Shown piece after piece: positions 49,861 to 58,224 of a DNA stretch of 64,000 nucleotides; within the stretch, counting starts at the first letter, position 1, and the number at the start of each line of letters is the position of its first letter. This DNA comes from Nitrospirota bacterium. GTDB taxonomy: Bacteria; UBA2233. The position numbers and the translations under genes were made by a program. The stretch lies in the NCBI GenBank assembly GCA_011620345.1, contig WOZJ01000057.1:165246-229245 (forward strand), in the 5' to 3' direction. The notes below the pieces were generated by a model. It was given only the letters and a program-made list of their open reading frames with translations, did not search any database and had not been told where the DNA came from.

Positions 49861-52098
49861 ATGCGACTTTTGGTTGCCTCCAACAGGCTGCCCGTAACCG
49901 TAGAACGTACCAGAGACGCCTTTCATTTTAAGGAAAGCATGGGTGGGCTCGTATCGGGCCTAAGTGCTTACCTCGACTCGCTCAAGGGCAGGTTAAAGGA
50001 TGGGGAGGCGGCCGATTACACGTGGGTGGGTTGGCCTGGGACGAGCATTCCAGAGGCGCTCGAGAGCGACGTCAAATCGAAGCTGCTTCAGAATTGCCGC
50101 GCATGGCCCGTCTTTTTGCCGGAAGACCTCATGGATTCGTTCTACCACGGGTTTTGCAACAAGACAATTTGGCCTCTTTTCCATTATTTTACGCAGCATG
50201 TCTCCCTGGAGGAAGCCTGCTGGAACTCCTATCTCGAGGTCAATCGAAGGTTTTTAAGGGCCATCCTTGAGGTATATCAAGAAGGGGACATGATTTGGGT
50301 GCAGGATTACCACCTCATGCTTCTTCCGAAGCTTCTGCGCGAACAGCTAAAAACCGCGCAGATCGGCTTTTTTCTCCACATTCCCTTCCCTTCGTTTGAA
50401 ACCTTTCGTATTTTGCCGAGGAAGTGGTCGGCCCGTATTCTTGAAGGACTTTTAGGTGCCGACTTGATCGGTTTTCATACCTATAGCTACAGCCGTTATT
50501 TCTTACGGTGTGTCCTGCGCATCTTAGGCCATGAGCATCATATGGGACGCTTCATTCTCGATGACCACATCGCGGAAGTCAGGGCCTTTCCGATGGGGAT
50601 CGACTTTCGCAAATACCACGAGGCCTCCAAAAGCCCTCTTGTCGTGGAAGAAGCAACGCGCATTAAGGAAGCGATCGGAGATTACCGTATTATTCTTTCG
50701 ATCGACAGGCTTGATTACACGAAAGGCATTGCGAACCGGCTTCAAGCCTTCGAGATGTTCCTTGAGCGACACCCAAAATGGCAAAAACGGGTCGTGCTTG
50801 CAATCGTTGTGGTTCCCTCGAGGGTTGCGGTGGAACAATATTCGGACATGAAATGTAAAATCGACGAGCTCGTCGGCCGGATAAACGGCCGGTTCGGGTC
50901 GATTGGTTGGACGCCAGTGATCTACCAGTACCGCTTCCTCCCTTTTTGCCCGCTGGTTGCGCTCTACAGTGCCTCCGACGTGGCGCTCATTACGCCCTTA
51001 AGGGATGGGATGAACCTGATTGCCAAGGAGTATGTCGCTTCAAGGTCGGACAAAGAAGGCGTTTTGATCTTATCTGAAATGGCTGGAGCCTACAAAGAGC
51101 TGGCGGAGGCCTTAATTGTCAACCCAAACTCCAAGGAAGAGATCGTGGAGGCCCTACGCGAGGCCCTGGAGATGCCAAAGGCGGAGCAGCGGCGCAGAAG
51201 CGCGTTAATGCAGAATCGACTCATGCGCTACGACGTCGTCCGCTGGGCCAAAGAGTTCATCGAGAAAATCCAATCGGTCAAAGTGCTCGAGAGAAGGTTT
51301 AACTCGAGGCTTCTTTCCCCGCAGATTCAAGAAGAGCTTTTCTGCAGATACCACCAAGCAGGGAAGCGCGTGATATTTTTGGATTATGACGGCACGTTGG
51401 TTCCGTTTGCTCCGACACCCGAGGCGGCGAGGCCTACCGATGAGCTGCTTCAGCTCCTTTACCGGCTTGGGATGAACACAAAGAATGATGTTGTGATCAT
51501 TTCAGGAAGAGACAAACAAACGCTTCTTTCATGGTTTGGAAGCCTTCCTATCGGACTTGTGGCCGAGCACGGCGTATGGATTCGGGAGAAGGAGGGAGAG
51601 TTTCGTTTGATAAAGCCTCTAAACAACGCATGGAAAGCAGAAATACGCGACATTCTTGAAAAATTTGCCGATAGCTTGCCTGGTTCGTTCATCGAAGAAA
51701 AGGAATATTCTTTGGTTTGGCATTACAGGCAGGTTACAGACCTCGAGGCTGTATCCATGCTGGTTTCGGAGTTTCGAGATACGATACAAGGGTTTGCGGC
51801 AAACATGGACCTTCAGGTTTTGCCTGGAAACAAGGTGACGGAGATTCGGAATGCTGGGGTGGACAAGGGGGCTGCCGGGCTTGCGTGGATGGCCAACCAT
51901 CCCTACGATTTTACCCTTGCCATGGGAGACGACTGGACAGACGAAGACCTCTTCTCTGTGCTGCCCTCAACCGCCTTCTCGATCAAGGTAGGACTCTCCA
52001 GGGCTTACGGCTCTAGGGCGCTCTACTGCACCCAAAGCTACAAAGAGGCGCTTGAGCTTTTGCGTGGGTTGACCGAGTCCGAACTCGAAGCCCGCTGA
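49861..52098 (+). CDS. Bifunctional trehalose-6-phosphate synthase/phosphatase (TPS-TPP fusion)
   Basis: This 745-residue protein begins with a GT20 trehalose-6-phosphate synthase domain (about 1-480): SNRLPVTVERT, the WVQDYHLMLLP loop, RLDYTKGI and ALITPLRDGMNLIAKEY. It ends with a HAD-type phosphatase (about 500-740) with nucleophile Asp508 in FLDYDGTLVPF and GDDWTDEDLF. The enzyme makes trehalose from UDP-glucose and glucose-6-phosphate in one polypeptide, for osmotic or desiccation stress. The track start 49792 is replaced by ATG 49861 with GAGGAGGAAG upstream. Confidence 0.94.
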   Translation: MRLLVASNRLPVTVERTRDAFHFKESMGGLVSGLSAYLDSLKGRLKDGEAADYTWVGWPGTSIPEALESDVKSKLLQNCRAWPVFLPEDLMDSFYHGFCNKTIWPLFHYFTQHVSLEEACWNSYLEVNRRFLRAILEVYQEGDMIWVQDYHLMLLPKLLREQLKTAQIGFFLHIPFPSFETFRILPRKWSARILEGLLGADLIGFHTYSYSRYFLRCVLRILGHEHHMGRFILDDHIAEVRAFPMGIDFRKYHEASKSPLVVEEATRIKEAIGDYRIILSIDRLDYTKGIANRLQAFEMFLERHPKWQKRVVLAIVVVPSRVAVEQYSDMKCKIDELVGRINGRFGSIGWTPVIYQYRFLPFCPLVALYSASDVALITPLRDGMNLIAKEYVASRSDKEGVLILSEMAGAYKELAEALIVNPNSKEEIVEALREALEMPKAEQRRRSALMQNRLMRYDVVRWAKEFIEKIQSVKVLERRFNSRLLSPQIQEELFCRYHQAGKRVIFLDYDGTLVPFAPTPEAARPTDELLQLLYRLGMNTKNDVVIISGRDKQTLLSWFGSLPIGLVAEHGVWIREKEGEFRLIKPLNNAWKAEIRDILEKFADSLPGSFIEEKEYSLVWHYRQVTDLEAVSMLVSEFRDTIQGFAANMDLQVLPGNKVTEIRNAGVDKGAAGLAWMANHPYDFTLAMGDDWTDEDLFSVLPSTAFSIKVGLSRAYGSRALYCTQSYKEALELLRGLTESELEAR

Positions 52099-52147
52099 CT
52101 TGTTTCCCCTCCTTCCGTTAAGTAAGCGCCTTTGTGTTTTTGAAAAA

Positions 52148-52180
52148 ATACTTGACTCATGAGTAATGATTTGATAATCT
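52148..52180 (+). promoter_or_regulatory. Promoter and IscR/Rrf2-like operator of the SUF operon
   Basis: TTGACT (52152-52157) and TAATCT (52175-52180) are 17 bp apart. The -35 is embedded in ATACTTGACT, the left half of the IscR type 1 box, followed by CATG and a weaker right half AGTAATGAT. ACTCATGAGT at 52155-52164 is a perfect 10-bp palindrome. The next gene is an Rrf2 regulator, so autoregulation is likely. Confidence 0.65.
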
Positions 52181-52216
52181 TAAATTCAAGGGTTTTTAAG
52201 GAACAAGAGGCGTACG

Positions 52217-52708
52217 ATGAAAATTGCTCCGACATGGGAGTACGGATTGCGATGCCTTCTCCAGATTGCCAGGGCGCAAGAGGAAAAGTCCCTTAGTATT
52301 CCGCAGGTTGCTAGGGAGGAAGGCCTTAGCGTCGCTTACGTGGGCAAGTTGTTGAACAGGTTGGGCAAGGCAGGGATCATTCAAGGCCGTCGCGGAAGAC
52401 GAGGAGGGTATGTGCTGGCCAAGGATGCCGCGGCCATTTCTTTGTACGAAGTCTTCCAAGCGTTGGCGGACCCGTTATCGCGCTTTGAAGACTGCCAAAG
52501 CTACCCTGGAGCCCTACAAGAATGCATCCATATGGTTCAGAATACTTGTTCCATCCTTCCTGTCTGGAGGCGCTTGGATTTGCTTGTAAAAAGAACGCTT
52601 TCGTCCGTCACCCTCCAAGAAGTGCTCAAGGAAGGTACTGCATACGAACAAAATAGAGAATGGGTTAACGGGCAGAACTCTGCCGCCTTGTTGGTTAAGC
52701 AAGCTTAA
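52217..52708 (+). CDS. Rrf2 family transcriptional regulator (SUF-associated, probable Fe-S sensor)
   Basis: This 163-residue protein has an N-terminal winged helix (WEYGLRCLLQIARAQ, SIPQVAREEGLSVAYVGKLL, wing GRRGGYVLAK). Three cysteines follow (C in EDCQSY, QECIH and NTCSIL), spaced 9 and 7 residues apart rather than the 5/5 of IscR. These are the likely cluster ligands. It lies directly upstream of sufC (11 bp gap), so it probably represses the operon when Fe-S clusters are sufficient. Confidence 0.9.
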   Translation: MKIAPTWEYGLRCLLQIARAQEEKSLSIPQVAREEGLSVAYVGKLLNRLGKAGIIQGRRGRRGGYVLAKDAAAISLYEVFQALADPLSRFEDCQSYPGALQECIHMVQNTCSILPVWRRLDLLVKRTLSSVTLQEVLKEGTAYEQNREWVNGQNSAALLVKQA

Positions 52709-52719
52709 AGGAGCTGAGA

Positions 52720-53481
52720 ATGGAAAATAAAAATATTAGTCCCCTGCTTGAAGTGCGCGACCTGCACGTAGAGGTGGAGGGAAAAGAAGTAATCAAGGGG
52801 ATAGATCTTGCCCTTTACGGGGGAGCAAAACTTGCCCTAATGGGACCGAATGGTTCAGGAAAAAGTTCACTCTCGATGGCGCTGATGGGTCATCCGGGCT
52901 ACAAAGTTAAGAGTGGATCCATCATTTTGGACGGGAATGACATTACGGGACTTTCTCCTGACAAGCGCGCCAAGGTCGGGCTATTTTTGGCGATGCAGAA
53001 TCCTGTCTCAGTCCCAGGGGTTAGCGTTGCTAACTTCTTACGGGCGATAATGAAAGCGAAACGCGGGGAAGAAGTCCCCATTCGTGAGTTTCGGGAGATG
53101 CTTGTTAAGGCTATGGGTCTTCTGGAAATGGAGCGCTCGTTCGCTAATCGCTACGTGAATGACGGGTTTTCCGGAGGGGAGAAGAAAAAATTAGAGCTGC
53201 TGCAGATGGTTCTGCTTAATCCCAAGGTAGCCGTTGTTGATGAGATAGACTCAGGCCTGGACGTTGACGCGCTAAAGATAGTGGCAGACGGGGTTAACCG
53301 GATTACAGGCGAAAATAACGCGTTCCTTCTTATCACCCATTACCGGCGAATATTGGACTACATCCGCCCGGATGGGGTGGTAGTGCTCATGGAGGGCCGC
53401 ATCGTTGCAAGCGGTGGTCCAGAGCTTATCAACCAGATCGATCGGCAGGGATACGACTGGCTATCGGCAAAAACCGCCTAA
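52720..53481 (+). CDS. sufC: Fe-S assembly ATPase SufC
   Basis: This 253-residue ABC ATPase has Walker A in GPNGSGKSSLSMALMG, the signature FSGGEKKKLELLQM, Walker B VAVVDEIDSGLDVDAL and the H-loop in LLITHYRR. SufC drives the SufBCD scaffold. GGAGCTGAGA lies before the ATG. The gene order sufC-sufB-sufD follows. Confidence 0.96.
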   Translation: MENKNISPLLEVRDLHVEVEGKEVIKGIDLALYGGAKLALMGPNGSGKSSLSMALMGHPGYKVKSGSIILDGNDITGLSPDKRAKVGLFLAMQNPVSVPGVSVANFLRAIMKAKRGEEVPIREFREMLVKAMGLLEMERSFANRYVNDGFSGGEKKKLELLQMVLLNPKVAVVDEIDSGLDVDALKIVADGVNRITGENNAFLLITHYRRILDYIRPDGVVVLMEGRIVASGGPELINQIDRQGYDWLSAKTA

Positions 53482-53505
53482 CGAACGAAAACCAAGGAGC
53501 TTGCC

Positions 53506-54927
53506 ATGAGGCAGCCTGTTAAAGATATTATGGTTGGCGATGATTACGCGTCGAAATTCGGGTTTTCTTCGCCCGAAGAGTATTATTTTAGGGCCCCGAA
53601 AAAGGGCTTAAGTCACGAGCTCGTCGAGATGATGAGCAAAATGAAAAAAGAGCCGGACTGGATGCGGGAGTTCCGTCATAAGGCGTTGGATACGTTTTGG
53701 GCAAAGCCCATGCCTACCTGGGGCAATCAGGAGGCTTTAGGCAGGATCGACTTTGACGACATTTATTACTACATCAAGCCTATCGAGCAAATGGGGCAGA
53801 CCTGGGATGATGTACCCGAAGACATCAAGCACACGTTCGAACGGCTCGGGATTCCGGAAGCGGAGCGCAAGTTTTTGTCCGGAGTATCTGCTCAGTACGA
53901 GAGCGAGACGGTGTACCACTCGATTCGCGACGAAATTTCTAAACTGGGCGTCATCTTTCTCGGAATGGATTCCGGCCTCATGGAGCACGAAGACATCGTC
54001 AGAAGATTCTTTGGTACGCTAATTCCGCCGACGGACAACAAGTTTGCCGCCCTAAATAGCGCGGTATGGTCAGGGGGGTCGTTCATCTACGTGCCGCCCG
54101 GTGTGCACGTAGATATCCCTCTCCAGGCCTACTTCCGGATCAACGCTAAAAATATGGGCCAGTTCGAACGTACGTTGATCATCGCCGACAAGGGAGCACG
54201 CGTCCATTATATCGAAGGCTGTACCGCTCCCGTATACAGCTCGAGCTCGCTGCACTCCGCCGTGGTCGAACTGATTGCGCTCGAAGACGCCTACATTCGG
54301 TACACGACGATCCAGAACTGGTCCAACAACATCTACAACTTGGTGACAAAAAGGGCTATTGCTTACAAGAACGCCACGGTCGAGTGGGTGGACGGAAATA
54401 TAGGCAGCATGCTCACGATGAAATATCCTTGCGTGGTCTTGGCCGGTGAGAATGCGAGGGGAGAAATCCTTTCGGTGGCGTTCGGCGGAACCGGCCAACA
54501 TCAAGACGCTGGTGCCAAGGTCTTCCACATGGCCCCAAGGACGAGCTCGACCATTACGAGTAAGTCTATTTCGAAAGGAGGGGGGCGAACGACGTACCGT
54601 GGCTGGGTTAAAACGACGGCGAATGCCGAAGACGTCCGCGTTTCTGTCAAGTGCGATGCTTTGATTCTCGACCCGACGTCCCGCTCTGATACATACCCTA
54701 CGATGGAGATCGGCAACCCAAAGGTTCGAATTGAGCATGAAGCCTCTGTTAGCAAGCTAAGCGACGACCAGTTATTCTACTTGATGAGCCGTGGGCTTTC
54801 GGAAAACGAGTCGCGTGTTCTGATCGTGAACGGGTTTATTGAGCAGTTTGTAAAGGAGTTGCCGATGGAGTATGCCGTCGAGTTGAACCGCTTGATCGAG
54901 CTGGAGATGGAAGGGTCGGTTGGATGA
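53506..54927 (+). CDS. sufB: Fe-S assembly scaffold SufB
   Basis: This 473-residue protein has the SufB beta-helix core: [28 protein letters not shown] with the conserved Cys, [17 protein letters not shown], and the C-terminal LSEDQ-like [17 protein letters not shown]. SufB receives sulfur and builds the nascent cluster with SufC and SufD. Length is standard. Its stop overlaps the sufD start by four bases (ATGA). Confidence 0.97.
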   Translation: MRQPVKDIMVGDDYASKFGFSSPEEYYFRAPKKGLSHELVEMMSKMKKEPDWMREFRHKALDTFWAKPMPTWGNQEALGRIDFDDIYYYIKPIEQMGQTWDDVPEDIKHTFERLGIPEAERKFLSGVSAQYESETVYHSIRDEISKLGVIFLGMDSGLMEHEDIVRRFFGTLIPPTDNKFAALNSAVWSGGSFIYVPPGVHVDIPLQAYFRINAKNMGQFERTLIIADKGARVHYIEGCTAPVYSSSSLHSAVVELIALEDAYIRYTTIQNWSNNIYNLVTKRAIAYKNATVEWVDGNIGSMLTMKYPCVVLAGENARGEILSVAFGGTGQHQDAGAKVFHMAPRTSSTITSKSISKGGGRTTYRGWVKTTANAEDVRVSVKCDALILDPTSRSDTYPTMEIGNPKVRIEHEASVSKLSDDQLFYLMSRGLSENESRVLIVNGFIEQFVKELPMEYAVELNRLIELEMEGSVG

Positions 54928-56126
54928 ACGTTTCAATATCGCCCTTTGAGGTTGCTCAAGAGCCCGAAGGGCTAAAAAACCTTCGCTCCAAGGCCTGGAA
55001 TGTTTATACGCAGGCCCAGTTCCCAGATAGGGCAAGTACTCTTTGGCGCTTTAGCAACCCTGAGGCATTCTGGGTCATTCCCGAGAATATAAGCTCTATA
55101 CTCGAAAAGGGAAAGATTGCATACAGGCTGGAAGCTCCGAATGAGTTGCGGTTATCGGACCTCCAGGAGGCCGTCTCTAACGAATCCGTACCGGTTGGGG
55201 CGCTGGTTGGGCCTGAGTTCGGCAAGTTTGAGGCGCTCAATCTGGCCCTTTGGAAAAAAGGGGCGTACCTTCGGGTTCCAGAGGGTGTAAGGCTAGACCA
55301 GCCCGTTGTTTTAAGGAAGCACATATCAGGCGAAGGGTTGATACTGGACAGGTCTTTGATTCATGTATCCAAGGGGGCTTCTTTGACCATCGTCGAAGTT
55401 CTCGAAGGAGAGCTTGCAGGGAATGGGAATGGCTACCTGAATGCCGTGGAAGAGGTGCTTATCGAAGAAGGCGCGGCCCTTACTCTCGTTGGGATTGACC
55501 TTACTCAGGGGAAGACACGCGCATTCGTGACCGTTCGGCATTCAATAGGATCAAACGCCGAACTAAAATGGGTGCTGGCCCGCTTTGGCGAGGGGTCCAG
55601 CAAGGCAAACCTCGGGGCTCGCCTTGCTGGACGAGGGGCAAAGAGCGGAATTTACGGCGCTGTGTTTGGGTTCGGTCAGGGTAAGAGCGACATCCATACG
55701 TTTCACGATCATGCCGTGAAGCGTACGTTTAGCAACATCGACCTACGGGTGGTCTTGCAAGATCAAGCGCACAGCGCCTACACCGGCCTTATCCGTATCG
55801 ATACGGACGCTGGTTGTTCCGAAGCGTTCCAGGAAAATCGGAACTTGCTGCTCTCTGGAGGTGTGCGTGCCGAATCGATCCCGGAGCTCGAAATCTTGAC
55901 CGACGAAGTGCAATGCAAACACGGTGTAACGGTTGGGCCCGTAGAAGAAGAGCCTCTGTTTTATTTGATGAGCCGCGGAGTTCCGAGGGAGGATGCTGTT
56001 CGGCTTCTTGTTGTAGGGTTCCTTGAGCCAGTCTTAGGGCACATCCCAGGTGACTTCCGAAAGCCGCTCGATGGACTCGTAGCGAACCTCATTAATCCAG
56101 CTAGCGAGATTGAAAGCCCATTATGA
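54924..56126 (+). CDS. sufD: Fe-S assembly protein SufD
   Basis: This 400-residue paralogue of SufB has an N-terminal helical part ([15 protein letters not shown], the P-x-x-x-x-x-WR-like TLWRFSN) and a beta-helix with the C-terminal [21 protein letters not shown] and a conserved histidine. It pairs with SufB and SufC. It overlaps sufB and sufS by four bases each. Confidence 0.93.
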   Translation: MNVSISPFEVAQEPEGLKNLRSKAWNVYTQAQFPDRASTLWRFSNPEAFWVIPENISSILEKGKIAYRLEAPNELRLSDLQEAVSNESVPVGALVGPEFGKFEALNLALWKKGAYLRVPEGVRLDQPVVLRKHISGEGLILDRSLIHVSKGASLTIVEVLEGELAGNGNGYLNAVEEVLIEEGAALTLVGIDLTQGKTRAFVTVRHSIGSNAELKWVLARFGEGSSKANLGARLAGRGAKSGIYGAVFGFGQGKSDIHTFHDHAVKRTFSNIDLRVVLQDQAHSAYTGLIRIDTDAGCSEAFQENRNLLLSGGVRAESIPELEILTDEVQCKHGVTVGPVEEEPLFYLMSRGVPREDAVRLLVVGFLEPVLGHIPGDFRKPLDGLVANLINPASEIESPL

Positions 56127-57355
56127 CGACTGCCATACAAACCCTTGGGGCTTCCCTTAGGAAAGATTTTCCTATCTTTTCGAGAAAGGTGCACGGTAAG
56201 AGGGTCGTATATCTTGATAACGCGGCGACAACTCAAAAGCCTTTGTCCGTAATCGAGGCTCTTAGCCGCTACTACAGCACGATGAACGCCAACGTGCACC
56301 GTGGGATCCATACGCTCGCCGAGGAGGCAACGGGAGCCTATGAGGGGGCCAGGAAAGCTGTAGCCCGCTTTCTTGGGGCAAGACCAGAAGAAGTGGTGTT
56401 TACGAAGAACGCAACGGAAGCGATCAATTTTGTTGCGCTTGGTTGGGCAAGGCATCGCCTCAAGAGAGGAGATGCCATTGTCCTCACAGAAATGGAGCAC
56501 CACGCCAACCTGGTTCCTTGGATTCTTCTTGCCAGGGAAATAGGGCTTGAGTTGCGCTATATCCCGATTGATGCCGAGGGAAAACTTAGGTTAGAAACGC
56601 TTGCCAAGCTCATCGATCACAAAGTACGGCTGGTCGCCCTTGTCCACGCGTCCAACGTTCTCGGTACTATCAACCCGGTTGAGGCCGTTATCGAGGAGGC
56701 AAAAAAGGTCGGGGCGAAAGTTTTGGTCGATGCGGCCCAGTCGCTTCCGCATTTACGGGTGAATGTCCGGGCGTTGGATTGTGATTTTCTCGCCTTTTCG
56801 GCCCACAAGATGCTAGGGCCCACGGGCGTGGGTGTTCTATACGGCAAGATGGATGCCCTAGAGGAGACGGTGCCCGTCCTTGGTGGGGGGGAAATGATCG
56901 AACGGGTAACGTACGATTCTGTAACCTTCAACCAGATTCCGTGGAGGTTTGAAGCGGGAACTCCCAATATCGCGGATGTCATCGCCTTCTTGCCCGCGCT
57001 CGCCTACCTCGAATCGCTCGATTCAAAGACGTCGATACAGCACGAACAGAACCTTTCCCAAGCAGCGATCGAGGCGCTCGAGCGGATGGGGTTTCGGGTA
57101 TTGGGTCCGAAAGCGCCAAACGAGCGGGTAGGGGTGGTATCATGGACTTCGGAGTTTGCGCATCCGCATGATACGGCAACCATCCTCGATCAATTCGGCG
57201 TAGCCGTTCGTGCCGGACACCATTGCGCACAGCCGCTGATGCACAAGCTTGGCCTTGCGGCGACCACGCGGGCAAGCTTTTATATATATAACGATATGGA
57301 CGACGTGGAAATGTTGATCGAAGCCCTAAAGGAGGTAAGGAGCTATTTTGGATAA
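56123..57355 (+). CDS. sufS: Cysteine desulfurase SufS
   Basis: This 410-residue PLP enzyme is the sulfur donor for the SUF system. The PLP lysine is in DFLAFSAHKMLGPTGVGVLYG (in part AFSAHKMLGPTG), the persulfide cysteine in RAGHHCAQPLMHKLG, and VYLDNAATTQKP is the classic N-terminus. It overlaps sufU by eight bases. Confidence 0.96.
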   Translation: MTTAIQTLGASLRKDFPIFSRKVHGKRVVYLDNAATTQKPLSVIEALSRYYSTMNANVHRGIHTLAEEATGAYEGARKAVARFLGARPEEVVFTKNATEAINFVALGWARHRLKRGDAIVLTEMEHHANLVPWILLAREIGLELRYIPIDAEGKLRLETLAKLIDHKVRLVALVHASNVLGTINPVEAVIEEAKKVGAKVLVDAAQSLPHLRVNVRALDCDFLAFSAHKMLGPTGVGVLYGKMDALEETVPVLGGGEMIERVTYDSVTFNQIPWRFEAGTPNIADVIAFLPALAYLESLDSKTSIQHEQNLSQAAIEALERMGFRVLGPKAPNERVGVVSWTSEFAHPHDTATILDQFGVAVRAGHHCAQPLMHKLGLAATTRASFYIYNDMDDVEMLIEALKEVRSYFG

Positions 57356-57896
57356 CAAGAGCATGGCCGAGCTGAATTCCCTTTACAGGGAGGTTATCCT
57401 GGACCACTTTAAATGTCCTCGCGGCAAAAAGATGATCGAGTGTCCTGACGTAACGTTCGAAGGGTACAACCCCGTCTGCGGAGACGAGGTGAAGATCGCG
57501 ATCAAGATTCAAGATGGCTTCATTCAAGACGTTGCAGTCAACTCGATAGGGTGCGCCATTTCCGTTGCGGCTGGATCCATGCTGGCAGAACTTTTGCCCG
57601 GGAAAAGCCTTGCGGAAGCGGAGGAGCTAGGGAAAGCCTTCGAGGGTCTCCTCAAAGGAGAGATCGAGGGACTTCCGGAAGATATTGGCGATCTGGAGTC
57701 TTTAGAGGGGGTTAGCCGCTTTCCCGTTCGTGTCAAGTGTGCGATGTTGGCCTGGAAAACGATCCAGCATGCCGTTGGGCTCTTAAAAGAAGGCACACCA
57801 TCCAAAGAGCGCATATCGACCGAAGACGCAACGACGGAAGCTTCGCGCAGCGAAGCCGGGGCGGAGAAACACAACGGAGCAAACCACGTATGCTAA
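57348..57896 (+). CDS. sufU: SufU zinc-dependent sulfurtransferase with extended C-terminal tail
   Basis: This 182-residue protein has the IscU-like fold of SufU with zinc ligands in NPVCGDEV, SIGCAIS and RVKCAMLAWK. Usual SufU is about 145 residues; the extra 35 or so residues after KEGTPSK are charged and low in complexity (STEDATTEASRSE). It starts at TTG 57348 with AAGGAG five bases upstream; the first ATG (57363) is too far from that site. It accepts sulfur from SufS. Confidence 0.9.
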   Translation: MDNKSMAELNSLYREVILDHFKCPRGKKMIECPDVTFEGYNPVCGDEVKIAIKIQDGFIQDVAVNSIGCAISVAAGSMLAELLPGKSLAEAEELGKAFEGLLKGEIEGLPEDIGDLESLEGVSRFPVRVKCAMLAWKTIQHAVGLLKEGTPSKERISTEDATTEASRSEAGAEKHNGANHVC

Positions 57897-58219
57897 CTCC
57901 TGATGCCGTCAAGGAGGCTTTGAGGCCGGTTGTTGACCCTGAAATTGGGTTCTCGATCGTTGATTTGGGCCTGGTTTACGGTGTTAACGTGAGCGATGAC
58001 GGGCTCGTGAGCGTCGATTTGACCCTCACGAGCCCGATGTGTCCGCTCGGTCCTCAACTGATGCAAGCGGTTGAAGCGGTCGTTTCGAGCCTAGAAGGGG
58101 TAAAAGAGGCGCAGGTCCGGCTTGTTTGGAATCCCCCGTGGGATCCTAAGAAGCATGCGAGTGAGGACGTGAAGGCTATGCTGGGCATCTGGGATCTCGA
58201 TGAAGAGGACGGCTTTTAG
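57890..58219 (+). CDS. MIP18/DUF59 family Fe-S maturation protein (SufT/PaaD-like)
   Basis: This 109-residue protein has the family motif VVDPEIGFSIVDLGLVYGV and the conserved cysteine in SPMCPLGP. SufT-type members help mature Fe-S proteins, consistent with being last in this operon. The track ORF begins at 57737 in sufU; ATG 57890 overlaps the sufU stop by seven bases. The GGDEF gene converges, with only five bases between stops. Confidence 0.88.
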   Translation: MLTPDAVKEALRPVVDPEIGFSIVDLGLVYGVNVSDDGLVSVDLTLTSPMCPLGPQLMQAVEAVVSSLEGVKEAQVRLVWNPPWDPKKHASEDVKAMLGIWDLDEEDGF

Positions 58220-58224
58220 GTTTC

